Part shown: positions 45,109 through 58,241 of the stretch, in pieces
How positions within the stretch are numbered: position 1 is the first letter of the stretch
Layout: every line of letters starts with the position of its first letter
Assembly (NCBI GenBank): GCA_047967505.1
Contig: CM106541.1
Length of the DNA stretch: 64,000 nucleotides
Reading direction: 5' to 3' (one strand)
Source: Dipteris shenzhenensis
Taxonomy: Eukaryota; Polypodiophyta; Polypodiopsida; Gleicheniales
The notes under the pieces: model-generated
What the model was told of the DNA's origin: nothing
The model's input: the letters and a program-made list of their open reading frames with translations, nothing else
Databases searched by the model: none
Position numbers and translations under genes: made by a program

Positions 45109-47450
45109 GTGAACAACAACTTCTCCACACAGACTTCCCTTCAAATGGCTCTAAAGCGTAGTTTGAGTCTCACAAATCCATTGCCTTCCAAACCACAAGA
45201 GCCACTGCTAGAGCTCCTTCACAGAGCCGCTCTTCTAGATGATGACATGGGTCGCAACAAGAAGTCCCTGATTCTGGCAAGAAAGAGCCCCCCAAAGAGC
45301 CAGACGAGGAGAAGGTGATCGTTATCGTAGAAAGTGAAGAGACAGATTTGGATGACGAAACCCCCTAGCCACTGCTCAAGAAACAAATAGTTATGGCCAG
45401 TTTTGCCAACTTCAAGGTCTCTTTGGACCTTAGCAAAAATAAAAAATGGTTGAAGATTATTGGCTTGATTCAGTACGTGAGTCTTCCATGGACATCCTGG
45501 AAGGCTCCACAAGATTCTGTCGCACAATATGAAGCTTTCTAGAAATCTGAAGGTATGTTAAGCAATAATCTCATGGTGACACCTGAGATTATCTCGAAGG
45601 TTTTTCAATTGCCTTTGATTAAGGAGGAAGTTGCAAAGGATGTAGATAGTGAGATGCACAAGGACTTCGGACCGCCTGAAAAGCAAAAAAATTATTTCTT
45701 TGTTATTAATGTGCAAGATACAGGCCACCGCCAACAGTTGGTGTGGTATCTCAAAAGGATGCAGCTTTTGGTCTCGGGGGGGTCACTCATCTTATGTAAC
45801 CCTATCACGTGAGTTCAACAAAAGGATGTTTTTAATTTCTAAAATTTATAGAATTTAACTTAGTACATAAGGGAATATTTAAAATGATTTTAGAAAAAAA
45901 TTATAGATTTGTATAGAAAAAGGGTACATTTTATTAATGAAAAATCTATCGATAAGGGATTTTACAAACAAGCCTTGAATGCACATGATATAGAGAGTTT
46001 ATACATAGTGACCCCCCTGAGCTTTTGGTAAAGCCAAACACAATGAGCCACAGTACTCCGCGCAGCCAAGAAGGGCACACGGATAAGTTGGGCTCACCTA
46101 TTGCACTCATGTCTGATGAGCGAGATTGCAAAGAAGGATTTGACTACCTCTAATGCACATTCCAAGATTGCACCCTTCATTGCAGCATTGTTTGAATTTG
46201 CAGTGCATATAGCAAAGAAGAGATGTCAAACATGATTATACAATTGAGAGGATAGAAGAAAGAAAATGCATGACAGAATAGACATACAGGATAGCAAATA
46301 ATCCGATGAATTGAAGGATGCAATAGTGCAAGACTTGCGAGAGGCACAGTATTCTCAAGATTAAGCATTACAAGCGGTATATGGTAAGTCCTTAGCAGAC
46401 ACACTTTGGGACACGCCACTAGCCTTCAAGGAGGAGATGCCTCCCCAGGAAGCAGAACAAAAATGAGCCAAAAAGATCAAGCTCAACCAATGAGCTAAGG
46501 CGATGATGCCAAAGGAAACATGGCTGAAGCTTGAGGACAATGTGGTCATTCCTCAACTCACCCCCCAAGACCCCATTTGAAAATTTGTCTCCAATCTGCA
46601 AGCTAGACTTGCAGGAAACTCCTGTCAAGGAAACTCAAGCATTGGCAACACCGACAAAAGTGTCAAGCATGCAGGTTGACCACATCGCCTTGGTTGTACT
46701 CCAACAGTACTTTGAGCACCAAAAGAACAAACAAGCAAAGCTATAGCAATAGGTCCAACAGTTGCAGAAACACAAAGAGGCAGCACATGAATTCATGATG
46801 AAACAGTTTGAAATGCAGCCACAACTTGCCACTGCACAGGCTGAACTTGCAGCACTTGAGAAAGAATATGCAAAGTCTAAGGAGCAGTAGATCAAACATA
46901 TTGCAAAGCTAACAGCCCAGGTTAAGGTACAACAAGACTGCATGCCTACTGTAATAGGCTGGCTCCAAGAAATAAAGGATGAATTCTTTGTCCAGCTTGA
47001 CTATATGGGAGTGGATCACAGTGACATTCAAATCGAGAATACTTTGTTAAAGCAACAAATTCATGTACTACAAAATGTAGGATAGCAACTTAGGGAAATG
47101 ACCGACGAAATAGACAACATATTCCTTAGTAAGTATGATTTTACCGAGTTGAAGATTAACTACTCAGGACATCCCATGGCCTATGAGCTAGAGACTCTAA
47201 GGGCAAGAACAAAGGATGCCCAAAGGAAGCAGATGCCATTGGATGACACTCTCACACTCTTTGAAATAGGAAAAGTAGAGACTCCTAAAAATTTCAATAT
47301 GCCTGCAAAATTTGTGACATAGGATGCTTAGCATATAGCATTACTGCCAGAAGAAGATGCCAACACTGAAGTCAAGACTACCCCCAGCCATTCCATGTGT
47401 GCAAGCCCCAACAAAACAAATGAGGAGCTAGAATTAGCTTATAGAGGTGG
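45109..47450 (+). pseudogene. retroelement-associated coiled-coil ORF, copy 1, split by a TIR element
   Basis: The N-terminal part (45109-45772) includes TPEIISKVFQLPLIKEEV, resembling N-terminal regions of plant gypsy ORF1-type proteins. It is interrupted by TIR element copy 3 and resumes with the duplicated LLVKPNT. From about 46190 to 47320 it matches the ORF at 62787-64000: YGKSLADTL, KIKLNQ, PQLTPQ, a Gln-rich coiled coil, IFLSKYDFTELK, MAYELE and KDAQRKQM. Many stops and a few shifts break it. No enzyme domain is seen. A structural (Gag-like) role is a guess. Confidence 0.55.
45773..46021 (+). mobile_element. MITE-like TIR element, copy 3
   Basis: 249 bases with the terminal CTCGGGGGGGTCACT and the right end AGTGACCCCCCTGAG (one change), flanked by the exact 8-bp duplication CTTTTGGT (45765-45772 and 46022-46029). 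The right CACGTG of copies 1 and 2 is CACATG here. Confidence 0.92.
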
Positions 47451-47614
47451 AAAAAAGGTATGAAGAAATGGAGCCACAAGCTCTCTCTTTGGTGTTTTCA
47501 ATCAAAAAATTTTGCTCCTATTTATTGCCTTGACCATTTTTCTTCCTTAACTCTTAGTCTATATTAGCATATCTAGTTTGCAAGCCTAATCTTAGGGGGA
47601 TATTTGCAAAATAG

Positions 47615-48943
47615 TTGTTAGAACTTCAACAATTCTCTTTTTCTTTTGTCACTGAAAATACCACTAGGTCCACTATGGCCAATTTGCTCACAAGATGGGA
47701 GGATCTAGGAGAAGGAAAGAAATGTAAGGAGGATATAAAGGATGAAAGGGATACACCATTAATATATTTTAGTCCTCCATGCCAACAAGGGTTCAGGGGG
47801 ATGGTCTTGATGAATTTTGAAGGCCAAAAAGTATGGCCAAAAGGGCAAGAGCTTCCAGGTATCACAATTAATAATGCAATTGAGTCAACTAATAATGCAA
47901 TTGAGTATAATGCTTTGATTCTTGGTTTGGAGCATTGTCTTCAAAGTCAAGTTAAATAATTGGAAGTAAGAGGAGATTCGCAACTTATTATAAAACAAAT
48001 GCAAGGGCATTATACTTGACAAGAAGTCCTCATTTGAAGGAGCTTAATTAGAAGGCTATGGTACTATGTTGTCAGTTTGATTTTTGCAAGTTTTTCCATA
48101 TAAATAGAAAAGAAAATCAAAGGGTAGATGAGTTAGCTACTCAAGCCGTTGTGGTACAAGAATGGGGGGTGGTTTATTTGGTAGATAGTGGATGGCTAGA
48201 ACTACAAGATGTTCAGCAATACATGGAAGAAGGCATGTTTCCTCAAGGATTAATTCCACAAAAAAAGTAGAGATTGGTAAGGAAGGCTTGCCCCTATACT
48301 ATTGTTGATGAAATTCCATATAAATTGAGAAAAGATAAGGTGCTCCATCGAGGGGTCCATCCCACGAAAACTAGGAGAAATCCTAGAAATGTGGCATGAA
48401 TGCTCCGGCCATTTTGCTTCAGTGAGAACAACTAGGAGAATTCTCAATGCAGCTTACTTCTAGCCACGACTCCATAAGGATGTATATGAATGGTGTCAAA
48501 GATGTGCAATGTGCCAAAATTTTGAAAGGTGACAGTTGATCTTTGGGCCCTTGAAGCCTATTCCATCATATGGACCTTTTGAGAGGCAGGGGTTGGAATT
48601 TGTGGGACCACTCCCTCGCTCGCATTATTTATTGGTGGCCATAGATTATGCAACTCGATGTGTAGAGGCCAAGGCCATAATCAACTACAAAGCAAGCAAG
48701 GTTGCAAAATTTCTCTTTGACCAAATTTGTTCACACTTTGGTTGTCCTTTGGAAATTCTCACTGATGGAGGAACTTCTTTGAGAAATGAACTAATTGAAG
48801 ATGTGGTGCAAAAGCTAAATATAAATCGTAGCATGTCCATGCCATACTATCCCCAATGTAATGGCTTGGCTAAGAAAAAAAATGGATTGTTGTGCAATTC
48901 AATGGGAAAACTTGTAGACACAAAGAGCAAAAAGTTGTGTTAG
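47615..48943 (+). pseudogene. gypsy fragment: second RNase H domain plus integrase A
   Basis: An archaeal-type RNase H domain (NAIEYNALILGLEH, LEVRGDSQLIIKQMQG, then HINRKENQRVDELATQA near 48100) is followed by an integrase zinc region (HECSGHF...CAMC, about 48390-48510). The catalytic core runs from 48536 to 48943 (VAIDYATR, LTDGGTSL where LTD is the second Asp, and CNGLAKKKN where the family has NGLAE). An extra RNase H before the integrase is known from Tat-type gypsy elements. The catalytic Glu is Lys. No reverse transcriptase precedes it. Confidence 0.75.
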
Positions 48944-49560
48944 CATAGGCACATGGAGGGCCAATAGGAGGCCACTTCTCAGGAGATATCACGGGCAAGA
49001 AAATCTTGCCGGTTGGATTATGGTGGCCCACAATATTAAAAGATGCACACAATTATGCCAAATCATGCTTGTCATGTCAAAGGGATGAGAGACCAATGGA
49101 TAGTGATAGAATGCCACATCAGCCTATTCTTCCATTAGGACCTTTTTAAAAGTGGGGATCGGACTTTATTGGACCAATCAAACCTGCAGCCAAATTCTCT
49201 GGTAATCAATATATTCTTGGTGCTACTGATTATTGCACTAAATGGGCTAAGGCTGCAGCATTGAAGACATGCAAAGCTAGAACAGTTGCACATTTTTTGT
49301 ATCACAATATTGTAACCAGATTTGGTGTTCCCATTGAGATTGTATCTGATAGGGGAACCCATTTGATAAACAAAACCATCAAATAAATGACCAAGATGCA
49401 CATGATGTTGCAAAAAAAATCCACAGCATATTACCCACAAGCTAATGGATTGGCTGAAAGTTCTAACAAGTTAATGAAAAAGGTTTACAGAAGAACAATT
49501 TCTAATCACCTAGAGGATTGGGATCAGCATTTAGACTCAGTACTAGAAAATTCCTTATAG
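48944..49560 (+). pseudogene. integrase B, from a different gypsy copy
   Basis: Immediately after integrase A a second integrase starts, with GGHFSGDITGKKI and C-x2-C at SCLSCQRDE. Its core has GATDYCTKW, VSDRGTHL and YYPQANGLAES, a DD-E set with the Glu kept. Stops occur at about 49147 and 49383. The end near 49560 is abrupt. Its sequence differs from integrase A, so the two come from different elements. Confidence 0.8.
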
Positions 49561-50439
49561 AAGGAAATTCCATCTAACCAACAGATATAGCCCTACAAGC
49601 ACCAAGCAATAATCCTAGCATAAATATAGCTCTAATTGCCTATGTTATTATGGTTCATCGCTATTTTTTTTCAATGTATGACATAACTACATAACATCAT
49701 CAAATTCTATCATGAGTTATGAGTTTGTGAGCTCGCTCAATGCTATTATCAAGGCATATCATAAGTTCTAATGATAGAATAAACTTTCCTCATGACCTAT
49801 AGATGCCTTTGTTATGGGATGGAGATCAAATTTAAACCTCCACAAATAGATGGGGATGCAACACATGATGATTTGTAAGATCTTTTGTAGGATGGGCACC
49901 TCCTTCTTTATTTTGATATGATAAAATTGCAATCAATGTGTTAACTTTCTTCCTTGTGTGTACATTGGTTTAATGGAGAATGTGCTCAATTTTATGTATT
50001 CATGCAAATCTGATAATTCCTTTTTTTCAATGTTTTTTATTTAGACTTATGATAGGAAGCCATGTTTTCAAAAATGACTTAAAAATGGTAAATTTTAAAA
50101 GTATAAAAAAGAATATTCTATTTAGTTCTCGTTTCTATGAAATAGTTCTCATTTCATTCGCAATAGTATTCTAGATACTAGTTGGAACGGTGTAAACCCA
50201 ATAGCTAGCTTGTATTTGTTTTGTAAGCCAATAAAACTTCTTTCAAGTGCCCATCCCAAAGCCTTTAGCAATTATAAGCAAAGTTCTACTTTGCAATACT
50301 AACTTCTTTCTTTGATCCCTATTCAATGTTTCTGGGATTAGTCCATCAATAAGGGAAAATAACATCTTTTCATACTAGTTTGGTGGTTCTTCTATCCTTA
50401 CCATAAATATACCTACATCACGGAGTTCATTTGGGATGC
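49561..50439. other. AT-rich non-coding stretch
   Basis: No gene or repeat recognised between integrase B and the left gypsy-2 arm. Confidence 0.45.
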
Positions 50440-53400
50440 TAGTTGGAGCTTCTCTTGATTGTAGTCTGCTCAAATAATCAGCTATGGCATGTTGTTTCCT
50501 AGTCTATGTACAACAATGTGATCAAAGTCCTATAGCAAAAGCATCCATCTTGCAAGCCTTCCTGTTAGTTGTTGGTTATTGACCAAATAAATCAAAGCCT
50601 GGTGGTTAACATGAAAATTTACCTTATTAGCTAGTAAATAATGCCTAAACTTATGCAATCCATAAATCATACCAAGTGCCTCTCTTTCTGTGACTGCATA
50701 GTTTCTCTCATGTTTGGTTAAGATCCTGCTTGCATAGTAGACAGGTCCAAATCATTTTGGTGTTTCCTATTGCATTAGGACTGCACCAACTGCTAAATCT
50801 AAAGCATCCACAAATGCTTCAAAAGGAAGAGACAAATCAGGGGGTTATAGTATAGGTGCCACCATAAGCATCTTTTTAAAAATGCTGAATGCATATTCTT
50901 GAGGATTTCCCCAGATGAATGGTTCGGTATCTCTAGTCAGCTTTGTGAGAGGATAACAAATATCTACAAGGTATCTTAGAAATATGCAATGCCATTTGAT
51001 TTGACCTATAAATCTTTGAAGTTGTTTGATACTTTTTGGGGCTTCTGCATTCTGAATTGCTAAAACCTTGTTAGGATCAATCTCCATACCTTGTTGGGAG
51101 ATAATATGTCCTAGTAGTATTCCCCTACTAATAGCAAAAGCACACTTTGTTGGATTTAAACTGAGACTAGCGAATCTGTATCTAGCAAGCATAATGCTAA
51201 GTGATTCAAGTGTTCCACCATCTTTCCAAAAACTGAGAAATTGTCCAAAAATACCTTCATGAAGGATGTCAAGTACTCTGCAAATACCTCTTGTATATAT
51301 TTTTAAAAAGTAGGTGGGGCATTCTTCAGTCCAAAAGTCATCACATTGGATGCAAACACACCCCATTCTATGACAAAAGCAGTTTTATCCGTGTCTTCTA
51401 GAGCCATTCTGATTTGGTTATACCCACTGAAGCCATCCAAAAAAGTGTAAATTTCATGTCCATCTACAACTTCAAGAAATGAATCACAAAATGGTAGTGG
51501 GAATGGATCAGTGATAGTGGCTGCATTTGATTTTCTATAGTCTACACAGATTCTCAATTTCCCATTTTTCTTTGGAACAATGACAATAGGAGATAACCAT
51601 GTGACACGTGTCAGGGGATATATGAAACCAACTCTTAATAACTTGTCAATCTCCTCTTTGACTAGCTTGTCATAATTTGGATTCATTCTATATCTGCTTT
51701 GTATGATTGGTACTACATCAATTTTTGGATTTATTCTATGTTGGCATAATTGAGGATCTACCCCCTTCATATCAATGTAGGGCCATGCAAAAATATATTT
51801 GTATTGCATCAACAATTCTTTGAGTGCCATTTTAAAAGGTGGAGAGAGATTTGTGCTTACCATATTTGGTTGTGGGTTTTGTCACTGTTTCCCAAGTTCA
51901 TCTCCTCCAAGTCATCTTGCCTGACCCTGGCACTCTTTTGCATATGTTCTTCAAATTGTCTTTATGCTTCCATGATTGCCTCATCTGCTAATTTAGAAGT
52001 GATATCTTTTGGTGCATCATCTTTGCTTGCATCAGTAGCCTCTATTGTATATTTTTCTGTGAAAACCTAATCTGACTGGTTTTTGACTTTGTTTTGTTTT
52101 GTAGCAGTTGGTGGATCTGTGTCAGAATGTTGTATCTGCTGATTTGGACCTTTATATTGAACAATAATCTTAATAACATCAATTCAAAATTAGGAAATAT
52201 GGTGGGGTTTCTTCTGCGAAAATTTATTCCTCATTTTCATCAAAATCTGGAATCTTATTGATTCGCTTTGCTGGAAGTGGTTGTGTTTTTCTTGGAAAAC
52301 CCCTTTTGGAGGATAGGTTGACCTTGACTTTCTTTTTTCCTTTCTTGATAGTGATTCTCTCTGAGCCCCAGTCTTGGTTGACCTTGGCATCTCTTAACCA
52401 TCGCCTACCCAATAGCGTTGAGTAAGCAAAATCCTTTTCCTCCATTTTGAGCACTACAAATGTGACTAAGAATGTTAGTCCCATGATTGTAATCTCTTGC
52501 CCTCTCAATATTCCAAGAGGTTGGATTCTCCTTTGGTCAACCATCCTCACCTGGAATGGTGTTGGAACCAATTCATTGTAGCAAAATTTTTTGAATATAT
52601 CCTTTGATAGGATATTGACACCTGAGCCTCCATCAACCAAAACTTATGGAATCCTCTATCTTTTGTAGTCTACATCAATGAGCGGTACTTGGTAGTCCAC
52701 ATCTTCAACTGTTGATGTGTAAATATCTGAAGTTTCCTCCTCATCATTACTTGGTTGTTGATCTTTTGTTGAATGTGACTCTTCAGGATGCAATCTCTTA
52801 CAAATTTGTTGTTTGAAAGCTAGAACTAAGTTTAGTAGTTGATCAAGAGTAATTTGTACCTTGGAGTCCATTAACTCTTGGAAAAAGAGTGTGTTGTATT
52901 CATTTTGCATGCTTGTGTCTTGTTGTATCTCTTGGGCTCTTGTCATAGTATCCTCACTTCTTGGAGTTGTTTTGGCATGTATCATAGTCCGTGGTTTTGT
53001 CTATGCCCTTGTATTCTATAACTTAGGGAACTCCAGCTCTGTTTCGTCCTGAGAGTTCATTTTCTGTTTTGGAGTCACATTTTGACTCGAGTAAGCACTT
53101 TTTGTATGTTGGCTCTTCCTTGTAATCCGTGATGATGTAATGCTACTACCCTATAAAGCTATAGCTTGATTTTTGTGTTGTTGTTGTTGTGCAAGCAGCA
53201 GATAGTCTTCGGACTGCAGCTCTGTTTGTACTATATTATCCCTTTTCCTCTATTAGTCAAGTGTTCTTTTCTGACATCTTGTAAGGCGTTGTTCTTTAGC
53301 ACTTGTTGCAATGCTTTGTTCCTGGTCTCAGTTTGATTAGGCCAATTTATTGGCTTGGTTGTTTCCCTTGGGGACCTAGTAATGGCTTTGTATTCTTGGA

Positions 53401-55050
53401 CCTCTTAACTGCCAAAGCCTGAATATTTCTTTGATTGCATTGATTGTTGTGGTCATACTCCTGATTGATGGGTTCTGGATAGACCATATGTACTCTGGAG
53501 GAGGTTGTCGCTGGTGATTTTGATTGGTCCTTTTGTCACCATTGAACAATGGGTATACCTCTTTCCTCCCTATGCTTGCACCAAAGCTCACATGGTGGAC
53601 CTTGCCTATGGCCATCAATACCACAGTAGGTGCAAGCTTGGTCTTGCATTTGCCTCTACTGTTGGTTCCCCCATGGTTGTTGATTGGGCCTTCTTAGGGC
53701 TGCATTTTGATACCTTTGTTGTGTTGTTCTTGCCACTGCTACTTGATTAGCAGGTATTGCTAGTGCTTGATTCTGTTGTTGCTGAATGTAATGTGGCACT
53801 CTCCCTCTATAATTGGGGTTGCACCAGCATCTCTCTTTGTCATGATTATCCTTTTTATAGAATTCACATGGAACCTTTTGTGGTTGTTGGGGTGGCTTTA
53901 AGCTTTGCAACTGGTCTTTAATCATCTTCTCCAACTTGGAGATTTTGTCTGCTATCTTTTTTGCTATGTATTTTTCTTTCAACTTCTAATTTTTCTCTTT
54001 CTTCTTTTTCTTGGAGTGTTCCTCATCATTTTCTAATGAGTCATCTTCCTCATCTTCAATATCTTCTTCTGCTTCACTATCTATATCTGTCTCTGAGTCT
54101 ATTTCTGAATCTGAATGCTTTTTTTTTTTGTCTTCTTGGATCTTGATGCTGTACCAAGTCTTCTCTCTGCCCTTTAGGCAACTTCCACCATATTGTTAAA
54201 ATCATTTTCTCCTCCAAGTTGGTCCCTGCCAGCTACTGCAGTTCTCAGTTCCTTGTTTAATCCTTTGCAAAAATAGTCTCCTAGTTGCTCCTGGGTGGGT
54301 ATTTGGTATGCCGTTAGCCTTTTGTTGAGGTTTCTAAACATTAAAGAATAGTCCTCAACCATGAGGTCTTTTTGTTTCATTGTTCGCCGTTTTTTCAAGA
54401 TGTCCTTTGGTGTTTTTTCTTTCCTAAAATGACTTTAAAAAGCAATCTTCAATTCATCATAAGTGGCAAAATGTGCAATACCATACTGCATAAACGAATT
54501 CATTTGCTTTACCATTGAATGTTGCTGCAAATTGCTCCTTCTTGGTATCATCTTGCAGATGTCCAAATCCACTAGCTATCCACCTTGTCTCAAATTGCCC
54601 AACATGTCTATCAGGGTTTTGACCTTTCTTGCCAATAAACTTTGTAGGTTTGACCAATGGATTCTGCATTTTTTGATAAGCTACTGTTGGAGCTTGAACT
54701 TTGATAGGCTTCTTCTTCTTTGGAGGTGGTGGGAGGGGATTGAAATTCAGCTGTTTCCTTGCAGTCACAAAGACATTGGCTGCAATATTAGTGGCAAGTG
54801 TTCTATGTAGTAATTCTTGTGTTGGAGTGAGTAGCATTAACCTTGCTAGCTCAGTTTTTGCCTCTTGCACCTCTTAGCTATGTAGGGAATTATCATAGGA
54901 ACTTGTCCCACTAGGGATATAATTAGGGTTGTGAAATATATCCTTTGGATCATTTGTTTGGGAAGCAGCCTCTACCAGAGCTCTATTTCTTATAAAATAT
55001 GCAATACTAGTATGGCGAGGAGATGTTTCCTCTCCGAAGCTACCCGACAT
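50440..55050 (-). pseudogene. gypsy-2 gag-pol, left inverted arm
   Basis: Read right to left from the ATG at 55050. Gag (55050 to about 53380) has an acidic, Lys-rich linker. The protease (52640-52224) reads VDGGSGVNILSKD, with DGG in place of DSG. Reverse transcriptase (51863-50845) has KKNGKLRICVDYRK and an active site FLDN, where the second catalytic Asp is Asn. RNase H runs to about 50450 and ends in HRLG...ADYLSRLQS-type sequence with two stops. No integrase follows, so the 3' end is lost. It pairs with the + strand copy at 58242-62757. Confidence 0.88.
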
Positions 55051-55798
55051 GAGCTAGTCATGCCATGAAAGGGAAGGAGAGAGGTGTGATTATAGTAGCT
55101 TACCGGGTGGTCGGAATGCGCTGCTGTCAACTAAGCTTTGTGTGTTGCTTTGAAACTGTGATGTCAGTGTTGTGATCTTCTTTGCTAACCTTGATGTACA
55201 TGCTTGTTTCGGTGTCTTGTTGATGTTGCTATCATACATTGCTATTCCAATAGGATTTTGACTGTCAGTTGTCTTTGCTTGTTGTTGCTTTTGTCGAGAT
55301 CTTTCTTTTTGAGTTGCGACTTGAAGCTTTGAGCCTTACTGGATTGAAATGATTGCTCCTGTAGCTAATGCTTAATGATAACTATATTGAGCCTCGTCAA
55401 ATCTTGCTTTGGCGGAGTATTTCTTTACAATACGGATGTGCACGTATTGTTGAATTGTCACTGCGAGGTCTTCCTCTACTAGTGTATTCACTAGGCTAGA
55501 GTTTCAGGTGACGTTCGAGTTTCTTAAAGATTTCCTTCCTAGTGTTTGAGCATTGCTCAAGTACTACTGCTTTTTGACACTGGCTACCGTATGCAATTTA
55601 CAATGTCAATGATTACAAACAATAGCTTTGTGCATGCAGGTGTGATCCTACGATGCTGTTGGAAGCTTTGATGTTTTTGGAGTTGCGATTTGTATGTTTC
55701 TCTGTTGTTGTATCATGTCGTAATTGACAGTGTTGCTTGTTTTGCTATGAGCAAAAACTGGCAATTCTGAGTAGGAATGCTGATAGGATCGCCAATAG

Positions 55799-56108
55799 TG
55801 TTCAGAGTGTCTTCAAATAAGTGAAAAACACAAACACGTCTCCACTCCTGACAACAAGGTGCTAGCAGTCAGAGTATAATTGAAAAGTAATTAGACTACA
55901 AAGCTATCATAAGATGTATAAAAAGAACAGCGAAAACCTTGCAAAGGTGGTATATTTCTTGTATATTATGTTTTATCAGAGAATACATCAACTCAACAAC
56001 TTTCTCTTCAATAGGAGCTGATACAAGGTTTATATAGCCATCCAAGATCAGTTCGACTACTGTTGTAAGGCAACAGTAAGTTTCAAAATGTAATAGCTAT
56101 GTCTATCA
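55799..56108 (-). mobile_element. gypsy-2 5' LTR (left arm, probable)
   Basis: On the - strand it runs TGATAGACATAGC to CTCTGAACA and contains a clear TATA box, GGCTATATAAACC (56028-56038 region), with the gag leader downstream. No second LTR was found to confirm the limits. The sequence after its end, CTATTGGCGATCC, is where a primer site should be, but the tRNA was not identified. Confidence 0.5.
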
Positions 56109-56910
56109 TACCTCTTTGTCAACAGGGTGATACCACTGAGAGGACTTGCACACTGAGATTGCAAGACAAGCCAAAGAGATTAAGTACTTATGAGCATGTG
56201 TCCAGACACTAGAGCTGCATCTCTAGCAATACCGAACCAATTTTGGGTACTTAGATGTAGAAGATTATGTTGATACTTTTGATATTGTGGACTTGACCAA
56301 TCTGGACAGCCAGGGCACAAGACCTAGTACTCATGGTACTTTTGATGTGGGCCCTAGTGCATTTGTCCGTTGAGATGTTTTTCACACGAACCTATTATAT
56401 GAGAAATTCTACAATTTTGTGAAATATATTGAGTTTTTTTCAAGTTCCATATGTGATGCAATTTTGTAACCTTGGTGCATGTGTGAAGCAGCATCTATTA
56501 CTTATCAAATCTATTAAGAAAGTAAACCAGATACATGTCTCAAGATGTAACTATGAAAATGCAAGACAATGTCACAAGATTTGGTAACTTTTCATTTCAT
56601 TGCTAAGAACAATAGAAAGACTTGGAAAATGGGGATTATAGAAACACACTATAGCAATGGACATAGATTGCATAGATTAACTCCAACAAACAACATTTTT
56701 CCAAGGCGACATGTTAAGAACAAAAGAAGGCGATATGGAGACTTGAGCATTATAATAATACTATGAAGCATACATGCACCAGAATTAAACGACCATCATT
56801 TCCCACAAAAGCATACAAGTTAGGATGACGAGATAAGATGGATACAAGAATATGTGATCTTTCATCAACTAACATATTCTTATATCCATCCCTTGACATT
56901 TGTGCACAAC
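56109..56910. other. non-coding stretch
   Basis: Nothing recognisable between the gypsy-2 LTR and the hAT relic. Confidence 0.45.
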
Positions 56911-57820
56911 ACCCTATATCGTATTCAACACTAGTACAATATCATCAACCTTGTTGACTTCACTATTTTCATTGAGTAGCTCAAGCTCATTCTCTTCTTC
57001 ACTAAATGCACCATCAACAACAACTTCTATAGTCAAGCATTGTTGAGAAATTCTCATTGCATTGGATTCACTTGTTGCCCTTGCCACAATATTTAATCCT
57101 TTCAATAGATGCAAACTTCCAAAGCAATAAACCAAATGCAGCTCTTGATGGCTTTAACCGATTGCGCCTCTTGATTGAATAAATCATACACACTCCAATT
57201 TTGCTCACATGCACCTTATGATGTAGCAACAAAGAGCACACCTGTTGCAACATGCTACAATTCCAATGTCTATCCACCATATTCCTTCCACCACTTAGGT
57301 GCAACTGTCATATTAATAGCATAAATATTCCAAGGATCGCCAAAAGAACCTTCATGGTTCATATACTTCACTCATTGTTGATAGGCCAATTTGCCTTGCT
57401 CACCTGGAAGCAAGTTTCAACAAACCTCCCGAAAGTTACTAATGACTTTCGGATTTTGTGATTGAGCATGCATTTGGTATTGTAGATGTACTACAAATGT
57501 AGCTTCGTGCAAAGGGGTGTGCATTTGCTTCCATCTTTTATCAGCCAAAAGCAAGACTTGTTGCTTTTCCTTAGCTATAAAGCCACAAATTCTCTAACTT
57601 GCCATATTGCTTCAGACATCTTCCAATATACTTTACCCATAACAAAGGCATCCGCATCAACCATCCTCAATACAAGCAAAAATGGCTCAACAACTCCTTT
57701 TATTTTTTCTAAATCTCTTGCAAAATGCAGATGATTGTACAAGATGTGCACATTTATTACCCAGTATTGTGTGCATGTGCTTCTCTTCAAGCCAGCCGAT
57801 CCATCATCTATCAGCAACAG
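56911..57820 (-). pseudogene. hAT-type transposase C-terminal relic
   Basis: The - strand segment at 57817-57575 reads HFARDLEKIKGVVEPFLLVLRMVDAD followed by MGKVYWKMSEAIW. This resembles the DUF659-to-linker part of plant hAT transposases (PLV.VLR.VD, MGY.YEAM..A). Farther on (57304-57068), WNCSMLQQ...IYSIKRRNRLKPSRAA matches the C-terminal dimerisation motif (IHSKRRNRL...RA.DLVYV). An acidic tail ends at 56914. Several stops and shifts break it, and the N-terminal half is missing. Identification rests on motif spacing and is moderate. Confidence 0.55.
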
Positions 57821-57984
57821 TCTCGATTAAAGCCTAGCGCACTTCCAAAGAGTGAGCAAGCACAAGAAAAGATGTGGCAAATCTAGTTTGCACATCCATA
57901 GTAAAAGCACTACTCTGCCAAGGAGCACTTGGAGTAGACTGTATGCAAGTTGTCATTCAATGGAACTATAGGAGCCATGGTTTG

Positions 57985-58241
57985 AATCCAACAAGTGCAT
58001 CAACAATCAAAAGATAGCTGACAGTCGAACTCCTATTGGAAAAGCGACGTACGACAACAACATCAACAATGCAACAAAACAAGCACAGTACATCACAATT
58101 GGAAAAGAAGATCACAACATCAATATTACACTTCCAGTGTTAGGACAACATGCAAAGCTTAGCTGACAATAGCTCATTTTTGCCACCCGGTAAGCTACTA
58201 TAATCCTCCATCTCCTTTTCCTTTCATGGAACAACTAGCTC
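57985..58241 (+). mobile_element. gypsy-2 leader of the right arm, LTR missing
   Basis: Matches the left-arm leader (CTGACAGTC, CCTATTGGAA, CAACATCAACAA, ACCCGGTAAGCTACTATAATC). The match ends near 57985, so the right arm lacks its 5' LTR. Confidence 0.7.
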
